This document shows, piece by piece, positions 1-8,183 of a stretch of 64,000 nucleotides of DNA; the first letter of the stretch is position 1, and each line of letters begins with the position of its first letter. Under the pieces are notes generated by a model, which saw only the letters and a list, made by a program, of their open reading frames with translations, was not told the DNA's origin and ran no database searches. A program made the translations under genes and the position numbers. The stretch comes from Pseudogracilibacillus sp037072025 (GTDB lineage: Bacteria; Bacillota; Bacilli; Bacillales; Amphibacillaceae), in contig NZ_JAXHDD010000001.1 of assembly GCF_037072025.1 (NCBI RefSeq), forward strand, positions 1 to 64,000, in the 5' to 3' direction.

Positions 1-122
1 AAAGTTTTTTCTGTTCAAGTACTTCTAGGAAGTCTTTAAAACTAACTTTATTATTACGGCCTACTATTATGTTCCGATACTTTCGCATAAACGTGAGCAA
101 CGACTGTCAGTCTAATAAATGC

Positions 123-519
123 TTAACAAGCACTTAACTGTTCTGGAGTAAAATTTTCAATCATTATATCCATCTCTTCCAAATTATTACTGCCATTTAA
201 ATGAGTAGAAACAGATTTTGGTTTACATATTGATTCGATTCCAATTAATGTTAAAGCTTCGAGTTATTGAACGTGTTACGTTGATTTAAATAAAGCCTGG
301 ATGGAAACCAGCAAGATTAATTTCATCGTAACCACTGCCAACTGATTCAGCTCTAATTATTATTTTATCTGATTCACGATGCATGTTTTCACCCATTCGA
401 ATGAGATGCACATCTTCATATTTCGTTTTTAACTCTGCGACTCTTTCTGCAATACGATCAATTAATTGCTTTACAGTTAAGTTGATAATTGTAGAACCAT
501 AGTAGAAATAATCTTCCTT
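123..519 (-). pseudogene. Decayed unidentified gene, two frame fragments
   Basis: On the minus strand two adjacent open stretches lie in different frames: about 77 codons (286-519, ending GFHPGFI-stop) and about 46 codons (123-263, ending EQLSAC-stop). Neither has a credible start with a ribosome binding site. The upstream fragment holds a helical, charged segment (VKQLIDRIAERVAELK). They look like remains of one or two genes broken by frameshifts. I do not recognise the family. The rest of 1-611 shows no coding or RNA feature. Confidence 0.45.
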
Positions 520-611
520 CTACTCATAACGTTGAGAAAGTAAACAAAAAAAGATAACAACGAATTAAAATATTTGATAATTGCATTAGTGCGATTGATT
601 TTTCAACCAAT

Positions 612-655
612 GAAAAATAGGTATAGCCGTAACAATTACGACTATACCTATTTTC
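612..655. terminator. Bidirectional stem-loop terminator after ccdC
   Basis: A 14-bp near-perfect stem (GAAAATAGGTATAG with its complement) closes a loop of about 15 nt and has A/T-rich flanks. It lies about 90 nt beyond the ccdC stop and would end the minus-strand ccd transcript. Confidence 0.7.
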
Positions 656-743
656 TCAAACAAAACAATCCTTAATAGCAATCATTTAAACTTGCGTATG
701 TTTTTTGCCTGTTAGAAGTTGCCTAATTCTTAACGATCAAAAG

Positions 744-1238
744 TTACTCAGATTTTAACTTATTTGTTAATTGTTTATATTTAACTATCATAGCGATCCG
801 CCAACTGACTATCATTGATAGTGCAAGTAAAAAGAACATTCCACTTGTTTCTCCAAATGAAATTGTGCTTCCAATGATTAATTTAATTATTATACGAATG
901 AATAATAGCCCGAATAAAATAAAAACGAATGCTTTCGATGGAATAAGAAATATTGAATTATCTCGAATCTCGAATTTTGTCGTTTTTATAAGAAAAAATG
1001 AAAAGATAATTCCGATAATGCAAGCTTCGAGTATTTCAAAAAGATTTAAACGGAACTCGGGAAATATAAACATTAATGCTCCAGAACTCATAAAAATAGG
1101 TGGTAGTATTATATTTTTTACATTAATTGGTTTTCTTGACGATTTAATACGGATAAAATTCCAAGCTGTCGCCATAAATAATGCAATTATCGTACTGGCG
1201 ATAAGTAAAAAAGTATGATTTAATCCTGCAAACGACAT
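744..1238 (-). CDS. ccdC: CcdC-family membrane protein (DUF1453, YneJ-like)
   Basis: A 164-residue integral membrane protein with about four to five hydrophobic helices (near residues 8-26, 43-60, 68-86, 103-122 and 130-148). Length, hydrophobic pattern and motifs such as SSRKPI and the FFLLALSMIVSWR helix fit CcdC/YneJ of Bacillus, which lies beside ccdA and the CheY-like gene yneI exactly as here. In B. subtilis the ccd locus serves cytochrome c biogenesis, with CcdA essential and CcdC of unclear role. Downstream is a strong stem-loop. The assignment rests on profile plus neighbourhood. Confidence 0.82.
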   Translation of the reverse strand: MSFAGLNHTFLLIASTIIALFMATAWNFIRIKSSRKPINVKNIILPPIFMSSGALMFIFPEFRLNLFEILEACIIGIIFSFFLIKTTKFEIRDNSIFLIPSKAFVFILFGLLFIRIIIKLIIGSTISFGETSGMFFLLALSMIVSWRIAMIVKYKQLTNKLKSE

Positions 1239-1276
1239 TTATTTCATTCAACTCCCAGCTTAAGTCTTAAGTAGGT

Positions 1277-1647
1277 CTAAGTTGCAGTATGTACTATTTG
1301 ATTCACTGCTGTTTCAATAACTCGTTTTTCATCAAAAGGTTTGACAATAAAGTCTTTTGCACCTAGCTCTATTGCTTTAACAACAAGTTTTTGTTGCCCC
1401 ATTGCCGAACACATAATTACCTTAGCAACTGGATCAAAAGTTTTTTCTTCTTTTAAAGCTTGTAATCCATCCATGACAGGCATCGTAATATCAAGGGCAA
1501 CAATATCTGGAGAAGTTTCTTTATAAAGCTTAACCCCTTCTTCCCCGTTTTCAGCCATACCAACGACATTAAATTGATGTTCTTTAAACAAATTTGCTAA
1601 TGTCATCCTCAAAATTTAGCAACGTCAATGATAAGTACTTTTGTCAC
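1277..1647 (-). pseudogene. yneI: CheY-like single-domain response regulator YneI, frameshifted
   Basis: A receiver domain lying between ccdC and ccdA as in B. subtilis. The phospho-acceptor Asp (VALDITMPVMDGLQA), the Thr/Ser position (MCSAMG) and the Lys (FIVKPF) are all visible. The natural start is probably GTG at 1647 (VTKVLIIDVAKF), but that frame hits TGA after 12 codons. Restoring one A near 1613 rejoins it to the remainder (MRMTLANLF...). The second residue of the acidic pocket (IDD in relatives) is also Val (GAC GTT). A shorter product could start at TTG/ATG near 1606-1612 but would lack strand beta1 and the acidic pocket. I read it as inactivated unless the indel is a sequencing error. 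Confidence 0.75.
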
Positions 1648-1687
1648 TATCTTTCTTCCCTCATATCTTTTTGTCTTAGGCACGTTC

Positions 1688-1990
1688 TCAGCTATTGTAC
1701 AAATGATCAACACCATTGATCCAAACAAATTGCAGTAAACTAAAAAGATCAAATATCATAGCTGTTGCAAGCTTAATTTCACCTATGAAGGGAAATTGAA
1801 AACCGAACAATCCACCAAATAATAATGCACCTAATCTAGTGAAAATAGCAGATATTAAGCATAATGGAATTATAGCTTTTCTATTACCCGAAGCTGAGGC
1901 ATGTAAACAACAACAAATCCTCCATCTGGTGAAAGAATGGCCTGTTCATAATAATAAACATCGAATCCTAACAAAAGAATTACGGTATTG
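1688..1990 (-). pseudogene. Decayed membrane-protein gene remnant
   Basis: Minus-strand translation gives a hydrophobic stretch beginning GNRKAIIPLCLISAIF and ending VWINGVDHLYNS-stop at 1688. It is preceded in another frame by ILLLGFDVYYYEQAILSPDG. The two pieces join only through a frameshift near 1895, and no start codon with a ribosome binding site was found. It seems to be the C-terminal half of a multi-helix membrane protein inserted between ccdA and yneI. The family is not recognised. Nothing else is visible in 1648-2082. Confidence 0.5.
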
Positions 1991-2082
1991 CTGGAAGTGA
2001 AATTAGTTATATGGTAATGCAACCCCTTAAAATGCATATACCCCTATTGTAGTCAATTATTCTTGTAAAATAAAGGAGAAAC

Positions 2083-2787
2083 TTAAAAACCGTAAAAGCC
2101 AGTCCATTCTGAAAGAAGTGAAGTTAAATTAGTCATCCAGTCAAAAAATAAAGCAACACCAAAGAAAACCATAATATAGCCACCAATTTTTACAAGTTTC
2201 ATACTGTGCTTTTTCACAATATTTAATTTTCCAACGAAAAAGGATAAGACTAAAAATGGAATTGCAAAACCAAGAACATAACTAATCATTAATGGCATCG
2301 CTTGCTCTGGATTAGTAGCCGCTAGACTTAATACAACCATTAAAATTGGACCAGTACATGGCGTCCATCCCATTGAAAAAGCCATTCCAATAAAAAAAGA
2401 GCCGATAAATCCCGCTGGTCTATTTTTAAATGTAATTTTTTTATCTTTCATTAAAAATTTAAAATTAAGTAATCCAACGATAACGAGACCAAAGAAAATG
2501 ATTAAAATGGCCCCAATTTGTCGTATAATATCTTGATACATTTTAAAGAAATCAGATATTAATGTAGCACTAAAACCTATCATGATAAATACACTAGAAA
2601 ATCCTAATAAGAATAAAATCGTGTGTAACATACTTTTTTTCGTAAGCATTTTATTTTCTTCACTTATTTCACTTACGCTCATGCCTGTAATATAAGATAA
2701 AAATGCAGGGAAAAGCGGTAAGACACAAGGAGAAATAAAAGATAAGAATCCTGCCCCAAAGGCTAAAAATAGATTTACTTCAGTCAT
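2083..2787 (-). CDS. ccdA: Cytochrome c biogenesis protein CcdA
   Basis: A 235-residue thiol-disulfide transporter of the DsbD/CcdA family with six hydrophobic helices. It passes reducing equivalents across the membrane so that apocytochrome c (and, in spores, StoA-type thioredoxins) can be reduced. The paired redox cysteines sit in SFISPCVLPLFPAF and SMGWTPCTGPILM, the hallmark of the family. I use the ATG at 2787 because GGGAGG lies about 7 nt upstream, giving the usual N-terminus TEVNLFLAFGAGF; a longer form would run through that ribosome binding site. QcrC and the ba3 oxidase in this window are cytochromes that such a system would support. Confidence 0.95.
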   Translation of the reverse strand: MTEVNLFLAFGAGFLSFISPCVLPLFPAFLSYITGMSVSEISEENKMLTKKSMLHTILFLLGFSSVFIMIGFSATLISDFFKMYQDIIRQIGAILIIFFGLVIVGLLNFKFLMKDKKITFKNRPAGFIGSFFIGMAFSMGWTPCTGPILMVVLSLAATNPEQAMPLMISYVLGFAIPFLVLSFFVGKLNIVKKHSMKLVKIGGYIMVFFGVALFFDWMTNLTSLLSEWTGFYGF

Positions 2788-2999
2788 TGTCAATCCTCCC
2801 AATACACATCTTACCTATATTCTAACAGAAAGTATTCCGAATATATGAGTTGCTTTTGACAGTAATCTGAATCTTTTTCTAAAAAATATTTTCTTAATTT
2901 CTTACCATTTCCCGGGTAACCGCAAATTTTTGCAATATTTATACAGTCCATAGGAAAACTTGTCGATATTTCGTAGTTAAACAACTATTTGATCGAAAT

Positions 3000-3743
3000 T
3001 TATTTCTCCATATATTCTATATGTCTTTGCTGTTTTTTTCGGTAAACAATACTCGTTAAATAAATGCTAATTTCATACAAAATAAACAAAGGAATTGCAA
3101 CTGCAAGTTGTAGAACAACATCAGGTGGGGTAACTAAAGCTCCCACGATAAGTAGTATGAAATAAGCATACTTTCTCGTCTTTTTTAAAAATTGAGGCGT
3201 TACAACACCAAGACTTGTCAAAAACATTAATATGATTGGTATTTCAAATAAAATAGCAAATGGTATAGTTACTGTCATCAAAAATCTAAAATATTTTTCA
3301 ACCGTAAATAATTCATTAAACATCCCGTTATTTAATGATAAAAGAAAAGGCAATATAAGATTTATAAACATTAAGTAACCAAATACAAGCCCAAGCACAA
3401 ACAACAAAAATACAGCAGGAATATAAGATAGTGATACTTTTCTTTCAGTTTTTGTCAAACCTGGTTTAATAAATAACCAAAGCTGCAAACTCAATACTGG
3501 TAATGTAGCTACAAGTGCAATTAACCCGGCAATAGAAAAGTAGATCCAAATTATATCTCCAGGGCTAGTAACTGTTAATTTAAAATCTATATCATTTTCA
3601 AAGAAATAATAAATATCTTTTACATATATAAATGCAAGTATAAAAAAACCAATAAAACAAACCCCTGTAATTAGGAGGCGATTTCTTAATTCTGATAAAT
3701 GGCCGACAATATTCATTTCTTTGTCTGTATTAGGATTAGACAT
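3000..3743 (-). CDS. tatC: Sec-independent protein translocase TatC
   Basis: A 247-residue protein with six transmembrane helices and the TatC signature near the N-terminus (HLSELRNRLL). It is the receptor for twin-arginine signal peptides and exports folded proteins with TatA. The size fits the 240-250 residues of Bacillus TatCd/TatCy. The tatA gene lies 96 nt upstream in the same direction, so the two probably form one transcript. QcrA, encoded at 36 kb, has a twin-arginine signal and is a likely substrate. Confidence 0.96.
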   Translation of the reverse strand: MSNPNTDKEMNIVGHLSELRNRLLITGVCFIGFFILAFIYVKDIYYFFENDIDFKLTVTSPGDIIWIYFSIAGLIALVATLPVLSLQLWLFIKPGLTKTERKVSLSYIPAVFLLFVLGLVFGYLMFINLILPFLLSLNNGMFNELFTVEKYFRFLMTVTIPFAILFEIPIILMFLTSLGVVTPQFLKKTRKYAYFILLIVGALVTPPDVVLQLAVAIPLFILYEISIYLTSIVYRKKQQRHIEYMEK

Positions 3744-3839
3744 AGTCTCACCCCTTTTTAATTTAAAGACTGATATTTTATTGTTTAATCATAAAAAAGA
3801 TGTAAGGTTCCGTCCCCTACACCTCTTTCGTTATTAGAT

Positions 3840-4025
3840 TTAAGAATTTTGTTTATCATTTTTCTCTTTAGATTCTTCATCACCCATTAAGCCTTTTGTT
3901 GCATTTTTGAATTCACGCAAGGAATTTCCTGCTGCTTTCCCGATTTCGGGTAGTTTATTAGGTCCAAAAATTAATAAAGCAACAACCAATATTAAAATTA
4001 AACTTGGTACACCGATCTGTGCCAT
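3840..4025 (-). CDS. tatA: Twin-arginine translocase subunit TatA
   Basis: A 61-residue single-span protein: short N-terminal helix (IGVPSLILILVVALLIF), FGPNKLPEIGKAAG hinge, amphipathic helix and a charged tail. This is the layout of TatAy-type proteins, which form the translocation pore with TatC. I use the ATG at 4025 because GAGG sits 8 nt upstream; the in-frame GTG at 4034 lies within that ribosome binding site. It is the first gene of tatA-tatC. Confidence 0.95.
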   Translation of the reverse strand: MAQIGVPSLILILVVALLIFGPNKLPEIGKAAGNSLREFKNATKGLMGDEESKEKNDKQNS

Positions 4026-4183
4026 CCATTTCACCTCATAAATAATTTTGTTTGCTTAGTATCATTACAGTAATCATTATAAAGATAAAAACATAACCTT
4101 ACGACTAAATTAGTTGAAAATACATAAATAGTTCATAATTTTATTATAATCGAATAAACTTTTTAAAACAATAAATTGACTTT

Positions 4184-4678
4184 TTACCTATTTTTACGTA
4201 CATATTGTATAAAATAGTATTCATAAGGGTTATATTCATCCTGTATGCCTTTTTCTTTCGAAACTTCTTCCCACTCTTCCATTGAAATCTCCGGGAAAAA
4301 TATATCACCTTCAAATGTTTCGTTAATCAAAGTAACATATAAGTTATCTGCATACGGAAGTAATTGTTTAAATATGTTTCCTCCACCAATGACGAATAGT
4401 TCTTCATCATTATTTGCTTTACTTAATTGGATGATGGATTCAATATCTTGAACAACCTCGACTTCATCCGGAAAATCATTATTACTTGTTGTTAAAACTA
4501 TATGCTTTCTATTCGGTAATACTCTTCCAATAGATTCAAACGTTTTTCTACCCATTACAATTGTATGACCAGTAGTTGTTTCTTTAAAGAATTTTAAATC
4601 ATTTGGTAAATGCCACGGCATCTGATTGTTAAATCCAATAACATGATTGCGATCCATTGCTACAATGAAAGATATCAT
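4184..4678 (-). CDS. dfrA: Dihydrofolate reductase
   Basis: A 164-residue DHFR that reduces dihydrofolate to tetrahydrofolate with NADPH. It shows the family N-terminus (MISFIVAMDRNHVIG), the substrate loop NQMPWHLPNDLKFFK with its catalytic acid, the cofactor motif VMGRKTFESIG and the late LFVIGGGNIFKQ. It follows thyA by 16 nt in the same direction, the common thyA-dfrA pairing in which DHFR regenerates the folate that thymidylate synthase oxidises. Confidence 0.97.
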   Translation of the reverse strand: MISFIVAMDRNHVIGFNNQMPWHLPNDLKFFKETTTGHTIVMGRKTFESIGRVLPNRKHIVLTTSNNDFPDEVEVVQDIESIIQLSKANNDEELFVIGGGNIFKQLLPYADNLYVTLINETFEGDIFFPEISMEEWEEVSKEKGIQDEYNPYEYYFIQYVRKNR

Positions 4679-4694
4679 TTTCTATATTCTCCTT

Positions 4695-5648
4695 TTATAC
4701 TGCAACGGGGGCTTTTATTGCTGGATGTGGATCATATCCGACTATTTCAAAATCTTTCACTTCATAATCAAAAATTGATTCTTTTTTATTCGTTATTTTC
4801 AATTCAGGAAAATCTTTTGGTTTACGACTTAATTGAATCTTTATTTGCTCTAAATGATTGGTATAAATATGAACATCGCCAAATGTATGGATAAATTCAC
4901 CAACTTTTAAATTACATTCAAACGCTATTAAATGTGTTAGAAGTGCATAGCTGGCTATATTAAATGGTACCCCTAAAAATATATCGGCACTCCTCTGATA
5001 TAATTGGCATGACAATGTTCCGTTATCAACATAAAATTGAAATAATGTATGGCATGGAGGTAAAGCCATCTGTGGAATATCTTCTGGGTTCCATGCGGAA
5101 ACAATATGTCTTCTGGAATCTGGATTTGTTTTGATTGAATGAATAACATCTGCTAGTTGGTCGATTGTTTCACCTGAGGCAGCTTCCCATTTTCTCCATT
5201 GTTTCCCGTAGACAAAACCTAGATCCCCATATTTTTGTGCAAACTCATCATCTTGTAAAACTTTTTCTTTAAAAACATTCATTTGTTCGTCATATTCTTT
5301 TTTAAATTCATTATCTACAAGACTCCTGTTACCAAAATCCTCCATGTTTGGCCCTTCATATGCATCACTTTCCACCCATTTTTTAAAAGCCCATTCATTC
5401 CAGATATTATTATTATGTTCTAATAGATAACGAATATTTGTATCTCCTTTTAAAAACCATAACAATTCACTTGCTATTAGTCGAAATGGAACATGTTTTG
5501 TTGTTAAAAGAGGAAATCCTTCTTGTAAATTAAATCGTATTTGCTTTCCAAAAAGCGAGTATGTACCTGTATTTGTACGATCTTCTTTTACGTTACCCTC
5601 TGCTAATATTTCTTCACATAACTGTAAATAAGCTTGTTCATTATTCAT
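4695..5648 (-). CDS. thyA: Thymidylate synthase ThyA
   Basis: A 317-residue ThyA-type enzyme that makes dTMP from dUMP with methylene-tetrahydrofolate as donor. The active-site Cys is in ALPPCHTLFQFYV, and the dUMP-binding Arg residues in SRRHIVSAWNP and CQLYQRSADIFLG. It is the long form, with about 50 extra residues (around FKKEYDEQMNVFKEKVLQ) relative to the E. coli enzyme, as in staphylococci and lactobacilli. The ATG at 5648 is preferred to the one at 5660 because GAGG lies about 11 nt upstream of it and almost touches the earlier codon. Confidence 0.96.
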   Translation of the reverse strand: MNNEQAYLQLCEEILAEGNVKEDRTNTGTYSLFGKQIRFNLQEGFPLLTTKHVPFRLIASELLWFLKGDTNIRYLLEHNNNIWNEWAFKKWVESDAYEGPNMEDFGNRSLVDNEFKKEYDEQMNVFKEKVLQDDEFAQKYGDLGFVYGKQWRKWEAASGETIDQLADVIHSIKTNPDSRRHIVSAWNPEDIPQMALPPCHTLFQFYVDNGTLSCQLYQRSADIFLGVPFNIASYALLTHLIAFECNLKVGEFIHTFGDVHIYTNHLEQIKIQLSRKPKDFPELKITNKKESIFDYEVKDFEIVGYDPHPAIKAPVAV

Positions 5649-5660
5649 TCGTTCATTCAC

Positions 5661-6190
5661 CTCGTGAAAGTGTAATATCGCTTAGAATTATACCAAATAG
5701 AAGTTTATTGTAACATACAATAAGGACTGAGACATACTAAAACCTTCCAATCAAATAACGAATGACGAAAGGAAAAGGACTCTGACTCTAATACATAATT
5801 GAAGGCTACTGTAACGTATTTAGCTGGGGCGTTTCCCGCTGTCCCCTTTGTCGCTAAATTGCCATAAAGAGGATGTTCATAAAGAATAATTTTACTTGTG
5901 TGCCCGTCAGATCAGGAATCATGAAAAACGGTCACATAGTGATCTTTTATATGTCTGTCAGATCAGAAGTCCATGAAAAGGTTCATCATGTAATTCATTT
6001 TTTATGTCGAAGTTTATGGAAATAATGAGTTTAGTTTTTGAAAACAGTTTAAACAACAGAAATATAAATTGTTCGGTCGTTTGATTACTAATATACGTTT
6101 GTAACATAAACGTAAACTATTGTAACGTATGTTTAGGATGACAACTACATAAAAATAAGACAGAAGCAACATAAGAAAGGAGTTTTTTGT
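5661..6190. other. Gene-free region upstream of the NlpC/P60 gene
   Basis: No coding frame is supported. Near 5899-5990 two imperfect direct copies of a segment read roughly GTCAGATCAG, a few bases, then CATGAAAA, about 55 nt apart. At 5869 a short stretch resembles the left end of the hairpin element found at 40396 (GAGGATGTTCA). The AT-rich 6050-6170 presumably holds the promoter of the downstream gene, but no convincing hexamer pair stands out. Confidence 0.35.
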
Positions 6191-7180
6191 ATGCGTGTGA
6201 ATACAGTTGAAAAAGTAATGAAAAGTTCAATTGTTTGCGGGTATGCTGTCACACAACCATTTGCATTTTACATAGATGCACAGCCGATGATACAAGATAA
6301 ACTCTTAGCAGAAACAGAAGGTTTACAATACGGTGAAAATAGTAAAATTGTACGAAATTTACAATACAAATTAACTAAATTAGGGCATTATAACGACGGT
6401 ATAGATGGTGTTTACGGTTTATTAACTGAACATGCAATAAAAGGATTTCAATCATCCAATGATATAAAAGTAACAGGAAGTGCCGATAAAGAAACAATGG
6501 AAGCGTTGATTTATGAAGAAAAGAAAGCTGAAATTAATGATATTTCTCATATAATTCAGTCTCTTAATTCTAGTTCTTCGTATGAGGATGTAAAAACAGT
6601 TCAAGAAATTCTTTTTTTCTATGGATATTATAAAGGAACTGTTGATGGTTTATATGGTCCGCTTACAGAAGATGCGGTAAACCAAGTAAAGAATTTACAA
6701 TTAGTTGACACCATTGAACAAGACCCAGTGACAGAAGAATCTAAAGAGCAAGAAGTAGAAACTCCTGTTGATCGTGATCAATCCAGTAATGAAAGTGAAA
6801 TCGTGCAAGTTGCTGTTGAACAGAGTCCTACAAGTGTAATTGAAACAGCTAAGTCATACATGGGTACTCCATATGTTTGGGGAGGAACATCCCCAAATGG
6901 GTTTGATTGTAGTGGTTTCATTCAATTTGTTTATGGGCAACAAGACAAAATCATACCACGAACTGTTAATGAAATATGGAATTTCTCAAGTCCCGTGGAT
7001 TCTCCCTCCATTGGGGATTTAGTGTTTTTTGAAACATATCAAGCCGGTCCTTCCCATTTGGGAATATATTTAGGCAACGGAGATTTTATTCATGCAGGAA
7101 GCAGTTCAGGAGTTTCGGTCAGCAATCTCAATGAATCATATTGGGAAACTCGATATTTAGGTGCGAAACGGATAAATTAA
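6191..7180 (+). CDS. Secreted NlpC/P60 cell-wall endopeptidase with two peptidoglycan-binding domains
   Basis: A 329-residue protein with a signal-like N-terminus (VCGYAVTQPFAFYIDA), two PG_binding_1 repeats (about 45-105 and 120-168), an acidic linker (170-205) and a C-terminal NlpC/P60 domain (about 212-329). The catalytic triad is visible: Cys240 in GFDCSG, His289 in SHLGIY and His301 in FIHAG. It should cleave D-glutamyl bonds in stem peptides outside the cell. An AGAAAGGAG ribosome binding site precedes the ATG. It stands alone on the plus strand and ends at a long stem-loop. The specific role (growth, division, spore) cannot be told from sequence. The signal peptide core is rather short. 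Confidence 0.9.
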   Translation: MRVNTVEKVMKSSIVCGYAVTQPFAFYIDAQPMIQDKLLAETEGLQYGENSKIVRNLQYKLTKLGHYNDGIDGVYGLLTEHAIKGFQSSNDIKVTGSADKETMEALIYEEKKAEINDISHIIQSLNSSSSYEDVKTVQEILFFYGYYKGTVDGLYGPLTEDAVNQVKNLQLVDTIEQDPVTEESKEQEVETPVDRDQSSNESEIVQVAVEQSPTSVIETAKSYMGTPYVWGGTSPNGFDCSGFIQFVYGQQDKIIPRTVNEIWNFSSPVDSPSIGDLVFFETYQAGPSHLGIYLGNGDFIHAGSSSGVSVSNLNESYWETRYLGAKRIN

Positions 7181-7277
7181 CAAGAAAAAATAACGCTTTC
7201 ATGATTGAAGCGCTTGACTCGAGCTATAAAACAAGTTATATTGGAAACAAGCAAAGAAGATGTATGGAATCATTAGA

Positions 7278-7340
7278 AAAAGTAACTTCACATGAAGAAG
7301 GTACGTAGTGATCCCACCTTCTACGTGAAGTTATTTTTTT
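7278..7340 (+). terminator. Rho-independent terminator of the NlpC/P60 gene
   Basis: The arms AGTAACTTCAC and GTGAAGTTAT enclose an inner AGAAGGT/ACCTTCT stem and are followed by seven T residues. It sits 100 nt past the stop and just before the cold-shock gene, so it could also affect leader structure there. Confidence 0.8.
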
Positions 7341-7403
7341 CGTTTTCACTATTTTCTTTGTATTAACACGGTTTTCGTGAAAGAAATTAGGAGGATTAAC
7401 TAC

Positions 7404-7604
7404 ATGCAAAACGGAGTAGTAAAATGGTTTAACGCAGAAAAAGGTTACGGATTTATTCAATTAGAAGAAGGAGACGATGTATTCGTACATTACTCTGCTA
7501 TTCAAGAAGAAGGATTTAAATCTTTGGAAGAAGGTCAAGAAGTAACTTTTGAAATTGTCGAAGGCGAACGTGGGCCACAAGCAGCTAACGTAACTAAAAA
7601 CTAA
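7404..7604 (+). CDS. cspB: Cold-shock protein (CspB family)
   Basis: A 66-residue single cold-shock domain that binds single-stranded RNA/DNA as an RNA chaperone. RNP1 (KGYGFIQ) and RNP2 (DVFVHYS) are intact, and the sequence starts QNGVVKWFNAEKG like CspB/CspD. The ATG at 7404 follows AGGAGG by about 8 nt; a longer frame upstream is not plausible because the family begins here. The leader between the preceding terminator and the start is only about 60 nt. The csp letter (B, C or D) is uncertain. Confidence 0.95.
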   Translation: MQNGVVKWFNAEKGYGFIQLEEGDDVFVHYSAIQEEGFKSLEEGQEVTFEIVEGERGPQAANVTKN

Positions 7605-7621
7605 TAAAAAAACTAAAAAAC

Positions 7622-7654
7622 AAAGGAGGCAACCTGTTAAGGTTCCTCCTATTT
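7622..7654 (+). terminator. Terminator of the cold-shock gene
   Basis: GGAGG-C-AACCT, loop GTTA, then AGGTT-CCTCC and a T-rich tail. It probably also serves the convergent bpsB transcript. Confidence 0.8.
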
Positions 7655-7658
7655 ATTT

Positions 7659-8183
7659 TTATTGAATTTTTCGACCTAAAGCTCGATCTTCCCTCGGTAT
7701 TCTAATTGCTAATAAAAGTAAATGTAAGATTGGAAAAAACAGTGCAGTTTTATATGCACCAAACATTGCTGGGATAACGAATAATTCAATAAAAACAATC
7801 ACATAATTAGGATGTTTTACATATTTATATGGTCCTTTTTTTATAAGGATAACTTTTGGCATGACAATAATTTTTGTATTCCAAAATCTACCGAGTGAAA
7901 CAATGCACCATACACGTACTATTTGCGCTATTAAAAAAATAATAAAGAAATACATATTAAAGCTCATTTCATCGACAAATAATAAGGAATTGACCTCGAT
8001 TAATAAAAAAACAAAAAATGAAATATGTAGAATAATAAAGAGTTTATAATGCTCATTACCTACTTCAAATCCTCCACGTTCTCTCATCCATTGTTCATTT
8101 TTATTTGCTATATATAGTTCCATGAATCTTTGTCCGATAATAAATAAAATGATGATGTAAAAATAAATCACTTCCCCATCCAC
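7659..8183 (-). CDS. bpsB: Isoprenylcysteine carboxyl methyltransferase-family enzyme (BpsB-like)
   Basis: A 174-residue integral membrane methyltransferase of the ICMT family with four to five hydrophobic helices and the C-terminal signature GPYKYVKHPNYVIVFIEL, where SAM binds. The B. subtilis homologue BpsB (YpbQ) methylates the alkylpyrones made by the type III polyketide synthase BpsA. Here it overlaps the end of bpsA by 16 nt, the same two-gene operon. The product of this strain is inferred, not shown. Confidence 0.85.
   Translation of the reverse strand: MDGEVIYFYIIILFIIGQRFMELYIANKNEQWMRERGGFEVGNEHYKLFIILHISFFVFLLIEVNSLLFVDEMSFNMYFFIIFLIAQIVRVWCIVSLGRFWNTKIIVMPKVILIKKGPYKYVKHPNYVIVFIELFVIPAMFGAYKTALFFPILHLLLLAIRIPREDRALGRKIQ

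Noticed and set aside
865..1218. 117-codon plus-strand frame opposite ccdC
   Set aside because: It is the antisense shadow of a hydrophobic gene with clear homology on the minus strand.
3790..3836. Hairpin between tatA and tatC as a terminator
   Set aside because: Only a weak stem (GTAGG/CCTTAC with wobbles) precedes the T run, and the two genes are normally co-transcribed.
7236..7460. Minus-strand frame over the csp leader
   Set aside because: It overlaps the terminator and the csp start and has no family content.
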